Assembly (NCBI GenBank): GCA_945957395.1
Contig: CAMFKE010000006.1
Coordinates: forward strand, 62,001 to 126,000
Source: an uncultured Opitutia bacterium
GTDB taxonomy: Bacteria > Verrucomicrobiota > Verrucomicrobiia > Opitutales > UBA953
DNA length: 64,000 nucleotides
Direction of reading: 5' to 3'
Positions 27,077 through 36,804 of this stretch are shown in pieces. Under the pieces are notes generated by a model. The model worked only from the letters and a program-made list of their open reading frames with translations, was not told the origin of the DNA and searched no databases. Both the position numbers and the translations under genes were made by a program. Within the stretch, counting starts at the first letter, position 1. Each line of letters opens with the position of its first letter.

Positions 27077-27820
27077 TCAGGCGGCGGGCGTTTCGGGGGC
27101 TTCCGGTTCCGTCTTCGCAGGTTCTGCGGTCGTCGTTCCGGGTTCCGAGTTCGATTCCGCCTCGGGCTTCTTCGCGCGGTTCAGGGAATTCGTGCGGTAG
27201 TGCAGGATGTACTTTTCGAAGAAGTACTCGTCGTTCTCGAGGGTCGGCTGGATCTCGAAGGTGAAGTCGGGGCGCACGCCCATCGCCTCGCGCTCCGGCT
27301 CCAGCGGGCCGCCCTTCCAGTAGAGCAGGCCGTTGTCGTGCGAGTGCTTGGCGCCCTTGCGGATGAGCCCCTTGGTGAGCTGCACGAACGCCGGCAGCGC
27401 GGTGACCGCGCGTCCGGTGACGAAGTCGTACTCCTTCTTGATTGTCTCCACACGCGCGTTGATCACCTCGACATTGCGCAGCTTCAGACGCTCCACGATG
27501 TCCTTCACCACGAGGATCTTCTTGCCCACCGAGTCCACGAGCGTGAACCGGCACTCCGGGTAGAGCACGGACAGGATGAGGCCGGGGAAACCGCCGCCGG
27601 TGCCCACATCGATCACGCGAGCGCCGTCCATGAGCTTGAGGAATTTCACGGCGCAAAGGCAGGGCGCGTAGTGGTGCCACTCCAGGTTGTCGATGTCCTT
27701 GCGGGAAACCAGGTTGATCTTGGCGTTCCACTCGCGGTGCAACGCCGCCATGCGGGTGAGCAGCTCCCACTGCTGCGCGGTGATTTCGGGAAAGTGCGGT
27801 TTGACGCGGTCGAAGGACAT
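27077..27820 (-). CDS. rsmG: 16S rRNA (guanine527-N7)-methyltransferase, with C-terminal extension
   Basis: A 247-residue AdoMet-dependent methyltransferase acting on G527 of 16S rRNA. The chosen ATG gives MSFDRVKPHFPEITAQQWELLTRM. The AdoMet site VIDVGTGGGFPGLILSVLYPECRFTLVDSVGKKILVVKDI and the NARVE/VTGRAVTALP region are canonical. The enzyme normally ends at about 210 residues. Here an acidic, Pro/Thr/Glu-rich tail of about 30 residues follows RTNSLNRAKKPE. The DNA of that tail (GTTCCGGGTTCCGAGTTCG on the plus strand) resembles the neighbouring heptamer-repeat sequence, so the extension may have come from repeat DNA. Confidence 0.92.
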   Translation of the reverse strand: MSFDRVKPHFPEITAQQWELLTRMAALHREWNAKINLVSRKDIDNLEWHHYAPCLCAVKFLKLMDGARVIDVGTGGGFPGLILSVLYPECRFTLVDSVGKKILVVKDIVERLKLRNVEVINARVETIKKEYDFVTGRAVTALPAFVQLTKGLIRKGAKHSHDNGLLYWKGGPLEPEREAMGVRPDFTFEIQPTLENDEYFFEKYILHYRTNSLNRAKKPEAESNSEPGTTTAEPAKTEPEAPETPAA

Positions 27821-27987
27821 GGCGCGAAGGCCAAGGGGGAATGCGCGCAGGGTAAAGCGTAAAGGAGGCGCCCGCAGGGTCGCACCCCCGGGCATAACTT
27901 CCCCCGGTTTCGCATTCCCGCCCGCCGCCCTTTCGCCATGAATCCGCCGTCCCCTTTCCGCCCCTTACCTTTAAAAGCCCCCCATCG

Positions 27988-29286
27988 ATGGAAGTTTTCC
28001 GCATCCAAGGCGGCCGCGCCCTCAACGGCGAAGTGCGCGTCAACGGCGCCAAGAACGCCGCCCTGCCCCTGCTCGCCGCCACCCTGCTCACCCGCGAGAC
28101 CTGCGTGCTGCGCAACGTGCCCGACCTCAGCGATGTGCGCTTCATGATCGAGATCCTGCGCCACCACGGCGCGCGCGTGGAGACGCCCGCGCCGGGCGTG
28201 GTGAGCGTGACGGCCGAGTCGGTGCATCCGCATACGCCTTACGAGCTGGTGAAGAAGATGCGTGCCTCCATCTGCCTTCTCGGCCCGCTCGTGGGCCGCC
28301 TGAAGATGGCCGACATCGCCCAGCCCGGAGGCTGCGTGATCGGCACGCGCCCCATCGACCTGCACCTCAAGGGCCTTTCCCGACTGGGCTGCACCATGAC
28401 CCAACACGCCGGATACATCACCGTCGACGCCACCAACGCGCGTGGCGGGCGCGTGTTCCTGGGCGGCCCCAGCGGCAGCACCGTCACCGGCACCTCCAAC
28501 CTCGTCATGGCCGCCGTGCTCACGCCCGGAGTGACCGTCATCGACTGCGCGGCGTGCGAACCGGAGGTGGTGGATGTGTGCGTGATGCTCTCCCGAATGG
28601 GCGCCAAAATCGAGGGCCTCGGCGGCCCCACCCTGCGCATCACCGGCGTGGAAAGCCTGCGCGGCGTCACCCACGAGGTCGTCTCCGACCGCATCGAGGC
28701 CGGCACCTACGCCATCGCCGCGGCCATGTCCGGCGGCGAGATCGTCGTGCGCGGCGCCAAGGCCGACCACCTCGGCGCCTTCCTCGACAAGTTCGAGGAG
28801 GCCGGAGCGGACTTCGACATCCTCGACGCCGACACGCTGCGCGTGCGCGGCTCGGCCGGCCGGCTCAAGCCGGTGGACATCACCACGCTGCCGCACCCGA
28901 GCTTCCCCACCGACCTGCAGGCGCAGTTCACCGCCATGCTCACGCTGGCCGGCGGCGCCTCCACCATCACGGAGCGCATCTACCCGAACCGCTTCATGCA
29001 CGTGCCCGAGCTCAACCGCATGGGCGCCAACATCGCCGTCGAGGGCCCCTGCGCCGTCATCCGCGGCGCCACCGCCCTGTCCGGAGCGCCCGTCATGGCG
29101 TCCGACCTGCGCGCGTCCGCCGCGCTCATCCTCGCCGGCCTCGTGGCGCGCGGGGAGACCTGGGTGCAGCGCATCTACCACCTCGACCGCGGTTACGAGC
29201 GCTTCGACGAGCGCCTCGCGGCCCTCGGCGCGTCCGTCGAGCGACTGCGGCAATCGGCCATGCCGGCCGACCTGCGCGGCGAGTGA
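27988..29286 (+). CDS. murA: UDP-N-acetylglucosamine 1-carboxyvinyltransferase
   Basis: A 432-residue cytoplasmic enzyme that transfers enolpyruvate from phosphoenolpyruvate to UDP-GlcNAc, the first committed step of peptidoglycan synthesis. The N-terminal [24 protein letters not shown], the active-site loop [18 protein letters not shown] with the catalytic Cys at about residue 116 (the fosfomycin target), [19 protein letters not shown] and the C-terminal [20 protein letters not shown] are all canonical. The catalytic Cys, rather than Asp, predicts a fosfomycin-sensitive enzyme. It is divergent from rsmG, and the start is preceded by AC-rich sequence. Confidence 0.97.
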   Translation: MEVFRIQGGRALNGEVRVNGAKNAALPLLAATLLTRETCVLRNVPDLSDVRFMIEILRHHGARVETPAPGVVSVTAESVHPHTPYELVKKMRASICLLGPLVGRLKMADIAQPGGCVIGTRPIDLHLKGLSRLGCTMTQHAGYITVDATNARGGRVFLGGPSGSTVTGTSNLVMAAVLTPGVTVIDCAACEPEVVDVCVMLSRMGAKIEGLGGPTLRITGVESLRGVTHEVVSDRIEAGTYAIAAAMSGGEIVVRGAKADHLGAFLDKFEEAGADFDILDADTLRVRGSAGRLKPVDITTLPHPSFPTDLQAQFTAMLTLAGGASTITERIYPNRFMHVPELNRMGANIAVEGPCAVIRGATALSGAPVMASDLRASAALILAGLVARGETWVQRIYHLDRGYERFDERLAALGASVERLRQSAMPADLRGE

Positions 29287-29401
29287 AGGGGACCACCCGG
29301 AAGAGGCTCCTCGCGCCGCCCCGAATCCGCCTCCGGCCCGCTTTGCCCGTTGACTCGCGCCCTTCGCGAAACACGGTCGCCTCCGCTTTTTATCACACCC
29401 C

Positions 29402-31114
29402 ATGCTGAACCGCCACCTCCTCCCCGCTTCCGCCCTGGTCGCCGCCGCCTTCATCGCCGGCTGCGCTTCCTACGACAAGACCGTCGCCCAGGAAGTGTCC
29501 GTCAAGTCCACCCCCGACGAAGCCACCGTGAGCATCAACGGGCAGGCCATGGACAAAACGACCGACACCTCGTTCGTGCTCAACCGCGACCAGGACTATG
29601 TCATCGAGATTTCCAAGAGCGGCTACAAGACCGCGTCCGTTCGCGTGAACCACCGCGCCCTCAGCGAGCCCGCCGAAGGCGCCCCCAAGTTTGAACTCGA
29701 GACCACCGACATCGCCGTGACCCTCGAGGAGGAGCCCGCCGCCGTCGCCGCCCGCGAGGCCGCCGCCAAGGCCGAAGCCGACGCCAAGGCCGCCGCCGTT
29801 CAGGCCGAGGCCGACGCCAAGGCCCTCGAAGCCAAGGTCGAGGCCGACAAGGTCGCCGCCGAGCAGGCCAAGGCCGCCGAAGCCGCCAAGGCCGAAGCCG
29901 ACGCCAAGGCCGCCGCCGAGAAGGCCGAGGCCGAAAAGGCCGCCATGTTCACCGCCGCCGAACAGGCCGCCGCCGAAATCGCCGCCAAGCGCGACGCCGC
30001 CAAGACCGCCGTGGCCGCCGCCGAGGACGCCGCCGAAGCCTCCCGCGACGCCGCCAAGACCTCCTTCTCCAAGGCCGAAAAGGCCGGCGACCTCGCCAAG
30101 GACGCCGAAGACGAACTCGCCGCCGCCACCAAGGCGCTTGAGAAGGCCCGCGAACGCGCCTCCGCCACCGACGAAGGCTTCTTCGCCTCCCTCTTCTCCA
30201 CCTCCCCCGAGTCCGCCCTGGACAGCGCCGACGAAGCCGTGGCCGACACCGAGGCCACCCTCGCCAAGGCCGCCGAGCGCGTCGCCAAGGCCACCGAAGC
30301 CGCCGCCGCCTCCACCGCGGCCTCCGCCGCCGCGGTCACCGCCATCGAGACCGCCTCCTCCGCCGTCGCCAAGGCCGACGCCGCCGACAAGTTCTCCGAC
30401 GACATCGCCGAGGCCAAGCAGGACGCCGAAGCCGCCGACGCCCAGGCCAAGGCCGCCGCCGACGCCCTCGCCGCCGCCAACGCCCGCATCGCCAAGGTCA
30501 CCGCCGACACCGCCGCCGTGAAGGCCGAGGTCGCCGCCCTGCGCGCCAACCTCGACGGCGTGAAGGCCGAAGCCGCCGCCAAGGCCGAGAAGGACAAGGC
30601 TGACGCCGCCGCCGCCGAAAAGGCCGCCGAGGAAGCCAAGCTCAAGGCCGAGGCCGACGCCAAGGCCGCCGCCGAGAAGGCCGAGGCCGACGCCAAGGCC
30701 GCCGCCGAGAAGGCCGAAGCCGAAGCCAAGGCCAAGGCGGAAGCCGAGAAGGCCGCCCCGGCCGAAGCCGAAAAGGCTCCCGCCGCCGTCGCCCCCGTCG
30801 CCCCCGTCGCCCCCGCCGCTCCCGCCGCTCCTGCCGCCGACACCGAACTGAAGAAGGCCAACGAAGAGCTGGCCGCCGCCAAGGAGACCATCGCCAAGAC
30901 CGAAGCCGAGAAGGCCGCGCTGACCGCCAAGGTCGCCGAACTGGAAGCCAAGGTCGCCGAGCTTCAGGCCAAGCCCGCCGCCGTGTCCGCGGACACCAAG
31001 GGCCTGACCGCCACCGATGTGTTCGCCCGCTACAAGGCGCTTCGCAAGAAGTACGCCGCCGGCGAGCTCACCAACGAGGAATACGCCAAGCGCGTGGCGG
31101 AAATCACCCGCTAA
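29402..31114 (+). CDS. PEGA-domain lipoprotein with long Ala/Lys/Glu coiled coil and SHOCT-like end
   Basis: A 570-residue protein. MLNRHLLPASALVAAAFIAGCAS is a lipoprotein signal with lipobox IAGC. Residues about 30-105 look like a PEGA domain (VSVKSTPDEATVSINGQAM...VIEISKSGYKTASVRVNHR). Residues about 115-480 are extremely Ala/Lys/Glu-rich, with repeated AEADAKAAAEKAE blocks, and should form a long helix or coiled coil. A Pro/Ala/Val linker (APVAPVAPAAPAAPAA) separates a second short coiled coil. The final 30 residues (VFARYKALRKKYAAGELTNEEYAKRVAEI) resemble a SHOCT domain. It is probably a periplasmic structural or envelope-spacing protein. A long antisense frame within it is a by-product of the codon bias. 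Confidence 0.8.
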   Translation: MLNRHLLPASALVAAAFIAGCASYDKTVAQEVSVKSTPDEATVSINGQAMDKTTDTSFVLNRDQDYVIEISKSGYKTASVRVNHRALSEPAEGAPKFELETTDIAVTLEEEPAAVAAREAAAKAEADAKAAAVQAEADAKALEAKVEADKVAAEQAKAAEAAKAEADAKAAAEKAEAEKAAMFTAAEQAAAEIAAKRDAAKTAVAAAEDAAEASRDAAKTSFSKAEKAGDLAKDAEDELAAATKALEKARERASATDEGFFASLFSTSPESALDSADEAVADTEATLAKAAERVAKATEAAAASTAASAAAVTAIETASSAVAKADAADKFSDDIAEAKQDAEAADAQAKAAADALAAANARIAKVTADTAAVKAEVAALRANLDGVKAEAAAKAEKDKADAAAAEKAAEEAKLKAEADAKAAAEKAEADAKAAAEKAEAEAKAKAEAEKAAPAEAEKAPAAVAPVAPVAPAAPAAPAADTELKKANEELAAAKETIAKTEAEKAALTAKVAELEAKVAELQAKPAAVSADTKGLTATDVFARYKALRKKYAAGELTNEEYAKRVAEITR

Positions 31115-31134
31115 GCCCGTATCCCCGCTTATCG

Positions 31135-31170
31135 AAAACCGGCCCGGATTCGGGCCGGTTTTCTTTTTTT
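31135..31170 (+). terminator. Terminator after the PEGA lipoprotein gene
   Basis: A perfect 12-bp stem (AAAACCGGCCCG at 31135-31146 with CGGGCCGGTTTT at 31151-31162), GATT loop and T run. Confidence 0.9.
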
Positions 31171-31295
31171 CATCGGCAAAGCCCGACCCTCTCTTTCGGC
31201 TTCAATCTTTCCGCGCGACAGGCTACCCAAGTCGGCCGATTCGGGTTCACTCCCACGCCTTCCCACTTCTTCAACCCACCCCCGTCACCAGACCC

Positions 31296-32390
31296 ATGAG
31301 CGAGACTCTTCAACGCACGCCCCTCTTCGACTTCCATGTGCGCCACGGCGCGCGCATCGTGCCCTTCGCCGGGTGGGAGATGCCCGTGCAGTACACCTCC
31401 ATCATCGAGGAGCACAACGCCGTGCGCCAGAAGGCCGGCCTCTTCGATGTCTCCCACATGGGCGAGTGCCGCGTGACCGGCCCCGACTCCGCGCGTTTCC
31501 TCGACCGCGTGATGACCAACGCCATGGGCACCATCAAGCCCGGCGCCGCCCGCTACACCGTCATGTGCCAGCCCGACGGCGGCTGCGTGGACGACCTCAT
31601 CGTGTATCGCGTTTCCGAACACGAGTTCTTCATCTGCCTCAACGCCGGCAACGCCAGGAAGGACATCGCCTGGATGCAGGCCCAGGCCAAGGCCGAAGGC
31701 TTCAATGTCACCGTCAAGGACGAGTGCGCCGACTGGGCCCAGATCGCCATCCAGGGCCCCCTCGCCGAGAAGATCCTCGCCACGCTGACCAAGGCCGACC
31801 TGCCCGCCATCAAGCGCTTCGCCTACGCCGTCGACACCGTCGCGGGCGTGGCCGGCTGCATCATCTCGCGCACCGGATACACCGGCTCGCCCGGCTTCGA
31901 AGTCTACATCCCCGCCGCCGGCGCCGACGCCGTGGCCGAGGCGGTCTTCACCGCCGGCAAGCCCGAAGGCCTGCTCCTCACCGGCCTGGGCTGCCGTGAC
32001 TCGCTGCGCCTCGAAGCCTGCTACCCCCTCTACGGCCACGAGATCTCCGAGACCATCTCGCCCCTCCAGGGCGGCCTCGGCTGGGTCGTGAAGCTCGACA
32101 AGTCCCCCGCCTTCATCGGCCAGGAGGCGCTCAAGGCCCAAGCCGCCGCGCTCCCCTCCAAGGTCGTGTTCTTCAAGCTCAACGACCGCCGCATCGCGCG
32201 CCAGGACACGCCCGTGCTCGCCGGCGACAAGGTCGTGGGCCGCGTGCTCTCCGGCACCCTCTCGCCCCTGCTCAACCAGCCCATCGGCTCGGCCCTCGTG
32301 GACACCGCCGCCCTCTCCGGCGAACTCGCCGTGGACCTGCGCGGCAACAAGGTGCCCGTCACCCTCGTCCCCGAACCCTTCTTCAAATAA
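31296..32390 (+). CDS. gcvT: Glycine cleavage system T protein (aminomethyltransferase)
   Basis: A 364-residue enzyme of the glycine cleavage complex. It takes the aminomethyl group from lipoylated GcvH and transfers a methylene group to tetrahydrofolate, releasing ammonia. LFDFHVRHGARIVPFAGWEMPVQY, AGLFDVSHMGECRV, the GYTGSPGFEVYIP motif and RDSLRLEACYPLYGHE are typical. The start at 31296 is chosen because the upstream frame runs back through a terminator. gcvH follows 111 bases downstream on the same strand; gcvP is not in the window. No glycine-riboswitch core was seen in the 130-base leader. Confidence 0.95.
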   Translation: MSETLQRTPLFDFHVRHGARIVPFAGWEMPVQYTSIIEEHNAVRQKAGLFDVSHMGECRVTGPDSARFLDRVMTNAMGTIKPGAARYTVMCQPDGGCVDDLIVYRVSEHEFFICLNAGNARKDIAWMQAQAKAEGFNVTVKDECADWAQIAIQGPLAEKILATLTKADLPAIKRFAYAVDTVAGVAGCIISRTGYTGSPGFEVYIPAAGADAVAEAVFTAGKPEGLLLTGLGCRDSLRLEACYPLYGHEISETISPLQGGLGWVVKLDKSPAFIGQEALKAQAAALPSKVVFFKLNDRRIARQDTPVLAGDKVVGRVLSGTLSPLLNQPIGSALVDTAALSGELAVDLRGNKVPVTLVPEPFFK

Positions 32391-32399
32391 AGCAGGTGA

Positions 32400-32499
32400 C
32401 AGTGGAGAGGTGAAAGTTGATAGAGGAAGCACCCGCTTCACCGGTCAACAGAACCACTTCGCCCCCTCTCGACTCACAACTCTCAACTCACAACTCATT
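32400..32499. repeat. Heptamer-repeat spacer between gcvT and gcvH
   Basis: Units of about seven bases (GTGACAG TGGAGAG GTGAAAG TTGATAG) start the spacer. A second run, CAACTCT CAACTCA CAACTCA-type units at 32471-32497, ends a few bases before the gcvH ATG. The two halves are partly complementary, so a loose hairpin is possible. Confidence 0.7.
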
Positions 32500-32501
32500 C
32501 C

Positions 32502-32882
32502 ATGAGCAACGTCCCCGCCAACCTCAAGTACACCAAGGACCACGAGTGGGTCCTCATCAACGCCGACGGCACCGTCACCGTGGGCATCACCGACTACGCC
32601 CAGACCTCCCTCGGCGACGTCACCTTCTGCGACCTGCCCAAGGTCGGCGACACCTTCTCGCAGCACGACACCTTCGGCGCCGTGGAATCCGTGAAGGCCG
32701 CCTCGGACCTGTACATCCCCGTCTCCGGCGAGATCATCGCCGTGAACGGCGAGGTGAACTCCGCGCCCGAGCTGGTGAACAAGGACCCGTACGGCGCCGC
32801 CTGGATGATCAAGGTGAAGCCCGCCAACGCCGCCGAGCTCGCCGGCCTGCTCGACGCCGCCGCGTACACCGCCATCCTCTGA
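32502..32882 (+). CDS. gcvH: Glycine cleavage system H protein
   Basis: A 126-residue lipoyl carrier that shuttles the aminomethyl and methylamine intermediates between GcvP, GcvT and the Lpd protein. LKYTKDHEWV at the N-terminus and the lipoylation site VESVKAASD (Lys65) are diagnostic. Length is normal. It is probably cotranscribed with gcvT, although the spacer is made of heptamer repeats that reach nearly to the start codon. Confidence 0.96.
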   Translation: MSNVPANLKYTKDHEWVLINADGTVTVGITDYAQTSLGDVTFCDLPKVGDTFSQHDTFGAVESVKAASDLYIPVSGEIIAVNGEVNSAPELVNKDPYGAAWMIKVKPANAAELAGLLDAAAYTAIL

Positions 32883-33020
32883 GCCTCGCCCTCGCGCGAG
32901 TCCCTCCGCACACGGCGCCCCGGTTCGTCCCGGGCGCCGTGTCGCGTTTCGGGACATCTTGAGAAAACGGTTTTTCCGCGCTTGCCATGGCGGGCGGCGT
33001 CCCTTTTGTGCCGCGCTCAC

Positions 33021-33109
<89 letters not shown>

Positions 33110-33112
33110 TTT

Positions 33113-33147
33113 AAAACCCGGCATTCCATTCGGATGCCGGGTTTTTT
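33113..33147 (+). terminator. Terminator after tRNA-Ser
   Basis: AAAACCCGGCAT (33113-33124) pairs with ATGCCGGGTTTT (33134-33145), then more T. Confidence 0.88.
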
Positions 33148-33206
33148 GCGCCCCGCTTTTTCGATTCGCCCGGCGTGGGACCGCCGCCCAATTTGCGCGC
33201 TTCCCC

Positions 33207-35870
33207 ATGATTCGATTCCCATTCCGTGTCACGCTCCTGGCCGCCGCCTCGCTGGGCGTCGCCGCTCAGGCCGCCGACTTGGCGACCCCGCCGCCGGCAA
33301 CAGCCGATACCCCCGCGAAGCCCGCGCGCGCCCATATCGTGGGCAAGGTCACGGACGCCGCCGGCAAGCCCGTGGAGGGCGCCGTGGTGTTCGTGGACAC
33401 CGCCTGGCCGAAGGTGGGCCTGGGCGTGCTGTGCCCGTCCTGTTATGCCGATTGCGCAAAGCAGACGACCTCCGGGCCGGGCGGAGACTTCCGCCTCGAC
33501 GACCTCGACCCTGCTCTGGGCTTCAACCTGCTCATCGCCGCGAAGGGCTTCGCGCCTACGACCGTCACCGTGCGCAACCCCGGCGCAAAAACGGTGGTCG
33601 CCACGCTCGCCGCGCGTGCCGGAGGCGAGACGGCCGATAAGCGCGCCACCGGGCGCATCCTGGACCCGCAGGGGCACCCGGTTCACGGCGCGACCGTGGA
33701 GCGCATTTCGATTTGGAGAAACAACAGCAGCACCTCCTCGGACCGCTCGGTGGAGTCGGTGGCGGTGAGCGATGCCGACGGGCGCTTCGCCCTCTTTGGC
33801 ACTCAATCCTTCGACAACCTCCGGGTGCGCATCCGGGCTCGCGGGTGCGCCCCGCGCACCGAGACGCTACCGCCCGGCGACACGCCGCAGGAAATCCGAT
33901 TGCAGGAGGGCACGACGGTCACCGGTCGCCTCGTGCGCGACGGCCTTCCCGTGGCCGGCGCCCAGGTCGGGCTGATTCAAAAGGACCGTTGGGTCAAAAC
34001 CTTCGTGGGAGAGCAGAGAGCGGCGACGGACAAGGACGGACGCTTCACCTTCTACAGCATGCCGCCCAATCAGGAGTGGCGCCTGTACGGCATCTCGGAC
34101 TCGCTCAAAGGCCTTGGCGCCGTCGCGCCTCGCGGGATTTGCACCCCGGCGAACGAGGGCACGCTGGCGGTCGGTGACATCGCGCTCATCCCCGGGCATG
34201 TGGTGGCCGGACGAGTGCGTCTCACGGATGGCAAGCCGGTGCCGCCGCACACGCGCCTCATGCTAACTCGCGACGACGCGTGGGATCAGGTGATCGTGGA
34301 ATTGGACGCCGAGGGGCGCTTCCGCCTGGAGCATGCCCCGGCAGGCGTGGTGAAACTGAGTGTCGGGCTTGAGGATTACCGTCCGAGCGCAGCCAACGCC
34401 TCGTTGGAAGACAGCATTTCCATTCGCGGCGACCTGACGGCGGACAAGACCGACCTCGTGCTGGAATACGAGCCCGGCAAATTCGGTTCGAACTGGAAAC
34501 CCGTCTCGGAGCGTCCGTTGGCCGGCGCGGAAGCCGCGTTCGACCGGCCGCCTCCGCTGCCGGGCAAGGGCGCGATGCAGGCCGCGCGCGACGCCGCCGC
34601 ATTGCGCGAGCGCCAACGCCAAGAGCATTTGAAGAAGCGAGCGGCGACGCCGAGCCGGTTCAGTGGGGTGGCCACGCAGGACGCCGAGGGAAAGATGCCT
34701 ATCTCCGGCGCCAAAGTGACGGTCGTGGCGGCGTATTCAAAAAAGCCTGACGAAGGGCTCGATCAGCTCTCCGATTCGCCCTGGGTGGGGCAGGTTCGCG
34801 TGACCGACGCGAGCGGCGCCTTCGATTTCGGCGAACTCGATCCCGAGCTGTCGTTGGTCGCCGAAGTTTCGGCGCCAGGACGAATCACCACTACGACTCA
34901 GTCCGGCTTCGGCCGCGTCGTGCTGAAGGCGCGCACGCCGTCGAACACGCCCCCGCTGCGCGGGGTGATCGTGGACGCCGCCGGCGCCCCCGTGTCCAAC
35001 GCCCGCGTGATGCTGCGCACGACCGACCGTAGCAGCGTCACCGAGTATGCGCGCGAATCTGAGGCGTCGCGTGCGGAGAGCGACGACGCCGGCCGATTCA
35101 CGCTGGAGGACATCGGCTCGTGCGACCGCGCCAGCATTGAAGTGCGAGCGCCCGGATTCGCCCCCATGGTCGCCGCGCGTCTGGCACCCGGGGCAACCGA
35201 GAACACGGTGAAACTCGGGCGCGGCGGGCGCATCGCCGGCCGCCTGGTGAAGGAGGGCAAGCCTCTTGCGGGTATCACCGTAGTCTCGGAGGAGGTCAGC
35301 AAGTCCTCCGCCACACACCTGGATTCGGTCTGCGCCGTCACGGACGCCGACGGCCGCTTCGTCTTCGAACACCTGCCGGTGGACCGCGAGTTGGCTGTTT
35401 ATGCCGCAGCCAACTCCGTGGCGGCACACGGCGTGCATCAGGCCATCCGGCTGAATCCGTTGGGCGAGGGCGACTCTCGCGACTTGGGCGAGCTGGCCGT
35501 GACACGCGGCGTGACGCTCGCCGGCCGCGTCTACCTCAAGGATGGCAAGGTTGATGAGAATTTGAGCGTGTCGATCGGGCCGCTGGACTTGTGGGCGGCG
35601 CAGAAGGTGCCGTGCGACCCGGCCGGCCGGTTCAGCGCGCAGGTGCCCCCCGGGCCGGTTCGAGTTCAGGTGAACACCTATTATCATCACCTGACCCTGC
35701 GTAACCGCGGGCGTGGCACGAATTACCCCAACGCGGTGGAGGGCCGGCTGGACGCCGACAAGACCGACCTGCTCATCGAGCTCGCTCCCGGTCGGGAGCC
35801 CTCGCCGGACGAGTTGACCCTCGGGCCGTTGCGCGGCGCCGAGCGCGCCTCGGACGCGTCGCGCGAGTGA
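33207..35870 (+). CDS. Secreted protein with repeated carboxypeptidase-regulatory-like domains
   Basis: An 887-residue protein with signal peptide [22 protein letters not shown]. The mature part is a string of beta-sandwich modules of the carboxypeptidase regulatory-like type. They are recognised by repeats such as [93 protein letters not shown] and [18 protein letters not shown], each followed by a DADGRF-type turn. A Lys/Arg/Glu-rich segment near residues 445-475 separates two groups of modules. It is probably extracellular or periplasmic; no enzyme domain is seen. Codon use is somewhat less biased than in the housekeeping genes nearby. Confidence 0.8.
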   Translation: MIRFPFRVTLLAAASLGVAAQAADLATPPPATADTPAKPARAHIVGKVTDAAGKPVEGAVVFVDTAWPKVGLGVLCPSCYADCAKQTTSGPGGDFRLDDLDPALGFNLLIAAKGFAPTTVTVRNPGAKTVVATLAARAGGETADKRATGRILDPQGHPVHGATVERISIWRNNSSTSSDRSVESVAVSDADGRFALFGTQSFDNLRVRIRARGCAPRTETLPPGDTPQEIRLQEGTTVTGRLVRDGLPVAGAQVGLIQKDRWVKTFVGEQRAATDKDGRFTFYSMPPNQEWRLYGISDSLKGLGAVAPRGICTPANEGTLAVGDIALIPGHVVAGRVRLTDGKPVPPHTRLMLTRDDAWDQVIVELDAEGRFRLEHAPAGVVKLSVGLEDYRPSAANASLEDSISIRGDLTADKTDLVLEYEPGKFGSNWKPVSERPLAGAEAAFDRPPPLPGKGAMQAARDAAALRERQRQEHLKKRAATPSRFSGVATQDAEGKMPISGAKVTVVAAYSKKPDEGLDQLSDSPWVGQVRVTDASGAFDFGELDPELSLVAEVSAPGRITTTTQSGFGRVVLKARTPSNTPPLRGVIVDAAGAPVSNARVMLRTTDRSSVTEYARESEASRAESDDAGRFTLEDIGSCDRASIEVRAPGFAPMVAARLAPGATENTVKLGRGGRIAGRLVKEGKPLAGITVVSEEVSKSSATHLDSVCAVTDADGRFVFEHLPVDRELAVYAAANSVAAHGVHQAIRLNPLGEGDSRDLGELAVTRGVTLAGRVYLKDGKVDENLSVSIGPLDLWAAQKVPCDPAGRFSAQVPPGPVRVQVNTYYHHLTLRNRGRGTNYPNAVEGRLDADKTDLLIELAPGREPSPDELTLGPLRGAERASDASRE

Positions 35871-35891
35871 TCTTTGCCGGGTGACAGCAAC

Positions 35892-35922
35892 AAGGCCGCC
35901 CCGAGTCGGGGCGGCCTTTGCT
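35892..35922. terminator. Bidirectional terminator
   Basis: A 12-bp stem (AAGGCCGCCCCG at 35892-35903 with CGGGGCGGCCTT at 35907-35918) with a 3-base loop, between two convergent genes. Confidence 0.85.
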
Positions 35923-35947
35923 TTGCCGTACCGTTGCGCTTGTCGGA

Positions 35948-36493
35948 TCAGCGGGAGGCGCCGGCCTTGCGCAGGGCGACAAGGAAGTCGGAAGTCATCT
36001 CGCGGGCCACCTTGCGCACCTCGCGAGGCAGGCCGCTGTCCACGCTGGCGGAGGCGCCGCGCTCGAGGGACCAGACCTCGGCCATCACGGTCTCGCGGTT
36101 GCGAATGACGGTGACCTGGTCGCGCACGGAGAGGTTCACGCGCGCGGCGAAGCGGCCGGAGGAACGGTCGAACTGCACATCGAGGCGCAGGACGGGGATG
36201 CGGTCGGATTCGCCGGGGGCGCTGTCGCGCAGAAGCACGCCGGAGCGGCGCAGTTCGAGCTCCACGGCGTCGCGCAGTTCGGTGCGCAATTCGGCGTCCT
36301 CGGGGCGGGCGCCCTCGGAGATGCCGACATCGAGCTGCACCTGATTGATGCCGCGCAGAACGGCGTTGCGAGCGGCCTCGGCGGCGATGAAGGAGGGCAC
36401 GGGCGGCGTGCGCGTCGTGACCGGGGCCTCCTGGGCGCCCAGCGGGGCGACGAGGGTGCCGAGGCAAACGAGGGGGAGCAGGGTGTGTCGCAT
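35948..36493 (-). CDS. Secreted protein of unknown function, 181 aa
   Basis: [21 protein letters not shown] is a signal peptide cut near GAQ-EA. The mature protein is predicted alpha/beta ([40 protein letters not shown], then [34 protein letters not shown]), a layout seen in small periplasmic proteins of unknown role. It ends with helix [20 protein letters not shown]. No family was recognised. It is convergent with the carboxypeptidase-like gene across a shared terminator and divergent from fhs. Confidence 0.75.
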   Translation of the reverse strand: MRHTLLPLVCLGTLVAPLGAQEAPVTTRTPPVPSFIAAEAARNAVLRGINQVQLDVGISEGARPEDAELRTELRDAVELELRRSGVLLRDSAPGESDRIPVLRLDVQFDRSSGRFAARVNLSVRDQVTVIRNRETVMAEVWSLERGASASVDSGLPREVRKVAREMTSDFLVALRKAGASR

Positions 36494-36804
36494 GGGAAAG
36501 TGACGGGGGGGTGGCCCGCGCAGACTGGAGCGCGCGCGACGAGGCGCAAACCCGCCCCGTGCCGCCGCGGAATTTCACCGCTCTTAAAGATGGGGAAGTC
36601 CCGGCCGGGGAAAGCCCGCACCTCGCGCCGACCGCCGCCGGCCTGAGCCGGACGCCCGGATTTCGAAATCCGGCAAGGCGAGCGCGGGTGTTTTCATGCC
36701 AACCCTTGATACGAACGGCCCGGGAAAACGACCGGCGTAACGCAAATGCGAATTGCCGCGCCGGAAGGCGCCACCTAAGCCCCGCGCCCGAAAAACACAC
36801 GCCC
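36494..36804. other. Divergent upstream region of the secreted-protein gene and fhs, with an 18-bp palindrome
   Basis: No gene is seen in these 311 bases. A perfect palindrome, CCGGATTTCGAAATCCGG, lies at 36656-36673, about 130 bases before the fhs start. It could be an operator or a small hairpin. No tetrahydrofolate-riboswitch core was recognised. Confidence 0.5.

Noticed and set aside
29800-30951. A 383-codon antisense frame in the PEGA/coiled-coil lipoprotein gene
   Set aside because: It is almost only Ala and Ser, the reverse reading of the Ala/Lys/Glu repeat.
31162-31295. Possible glycine riboswitch upstream of gcvT
   Set aside because: No conserved core of the glycine aptamer was recognised in the leader, only terminator and pyrimidine-rich sequence.
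36494-36804. Possible tetrahydrofolate riboswitch upstream of fhs
   Set aside because: The conserved THF aptamer pattern was not found; only a short palindrome is visible.
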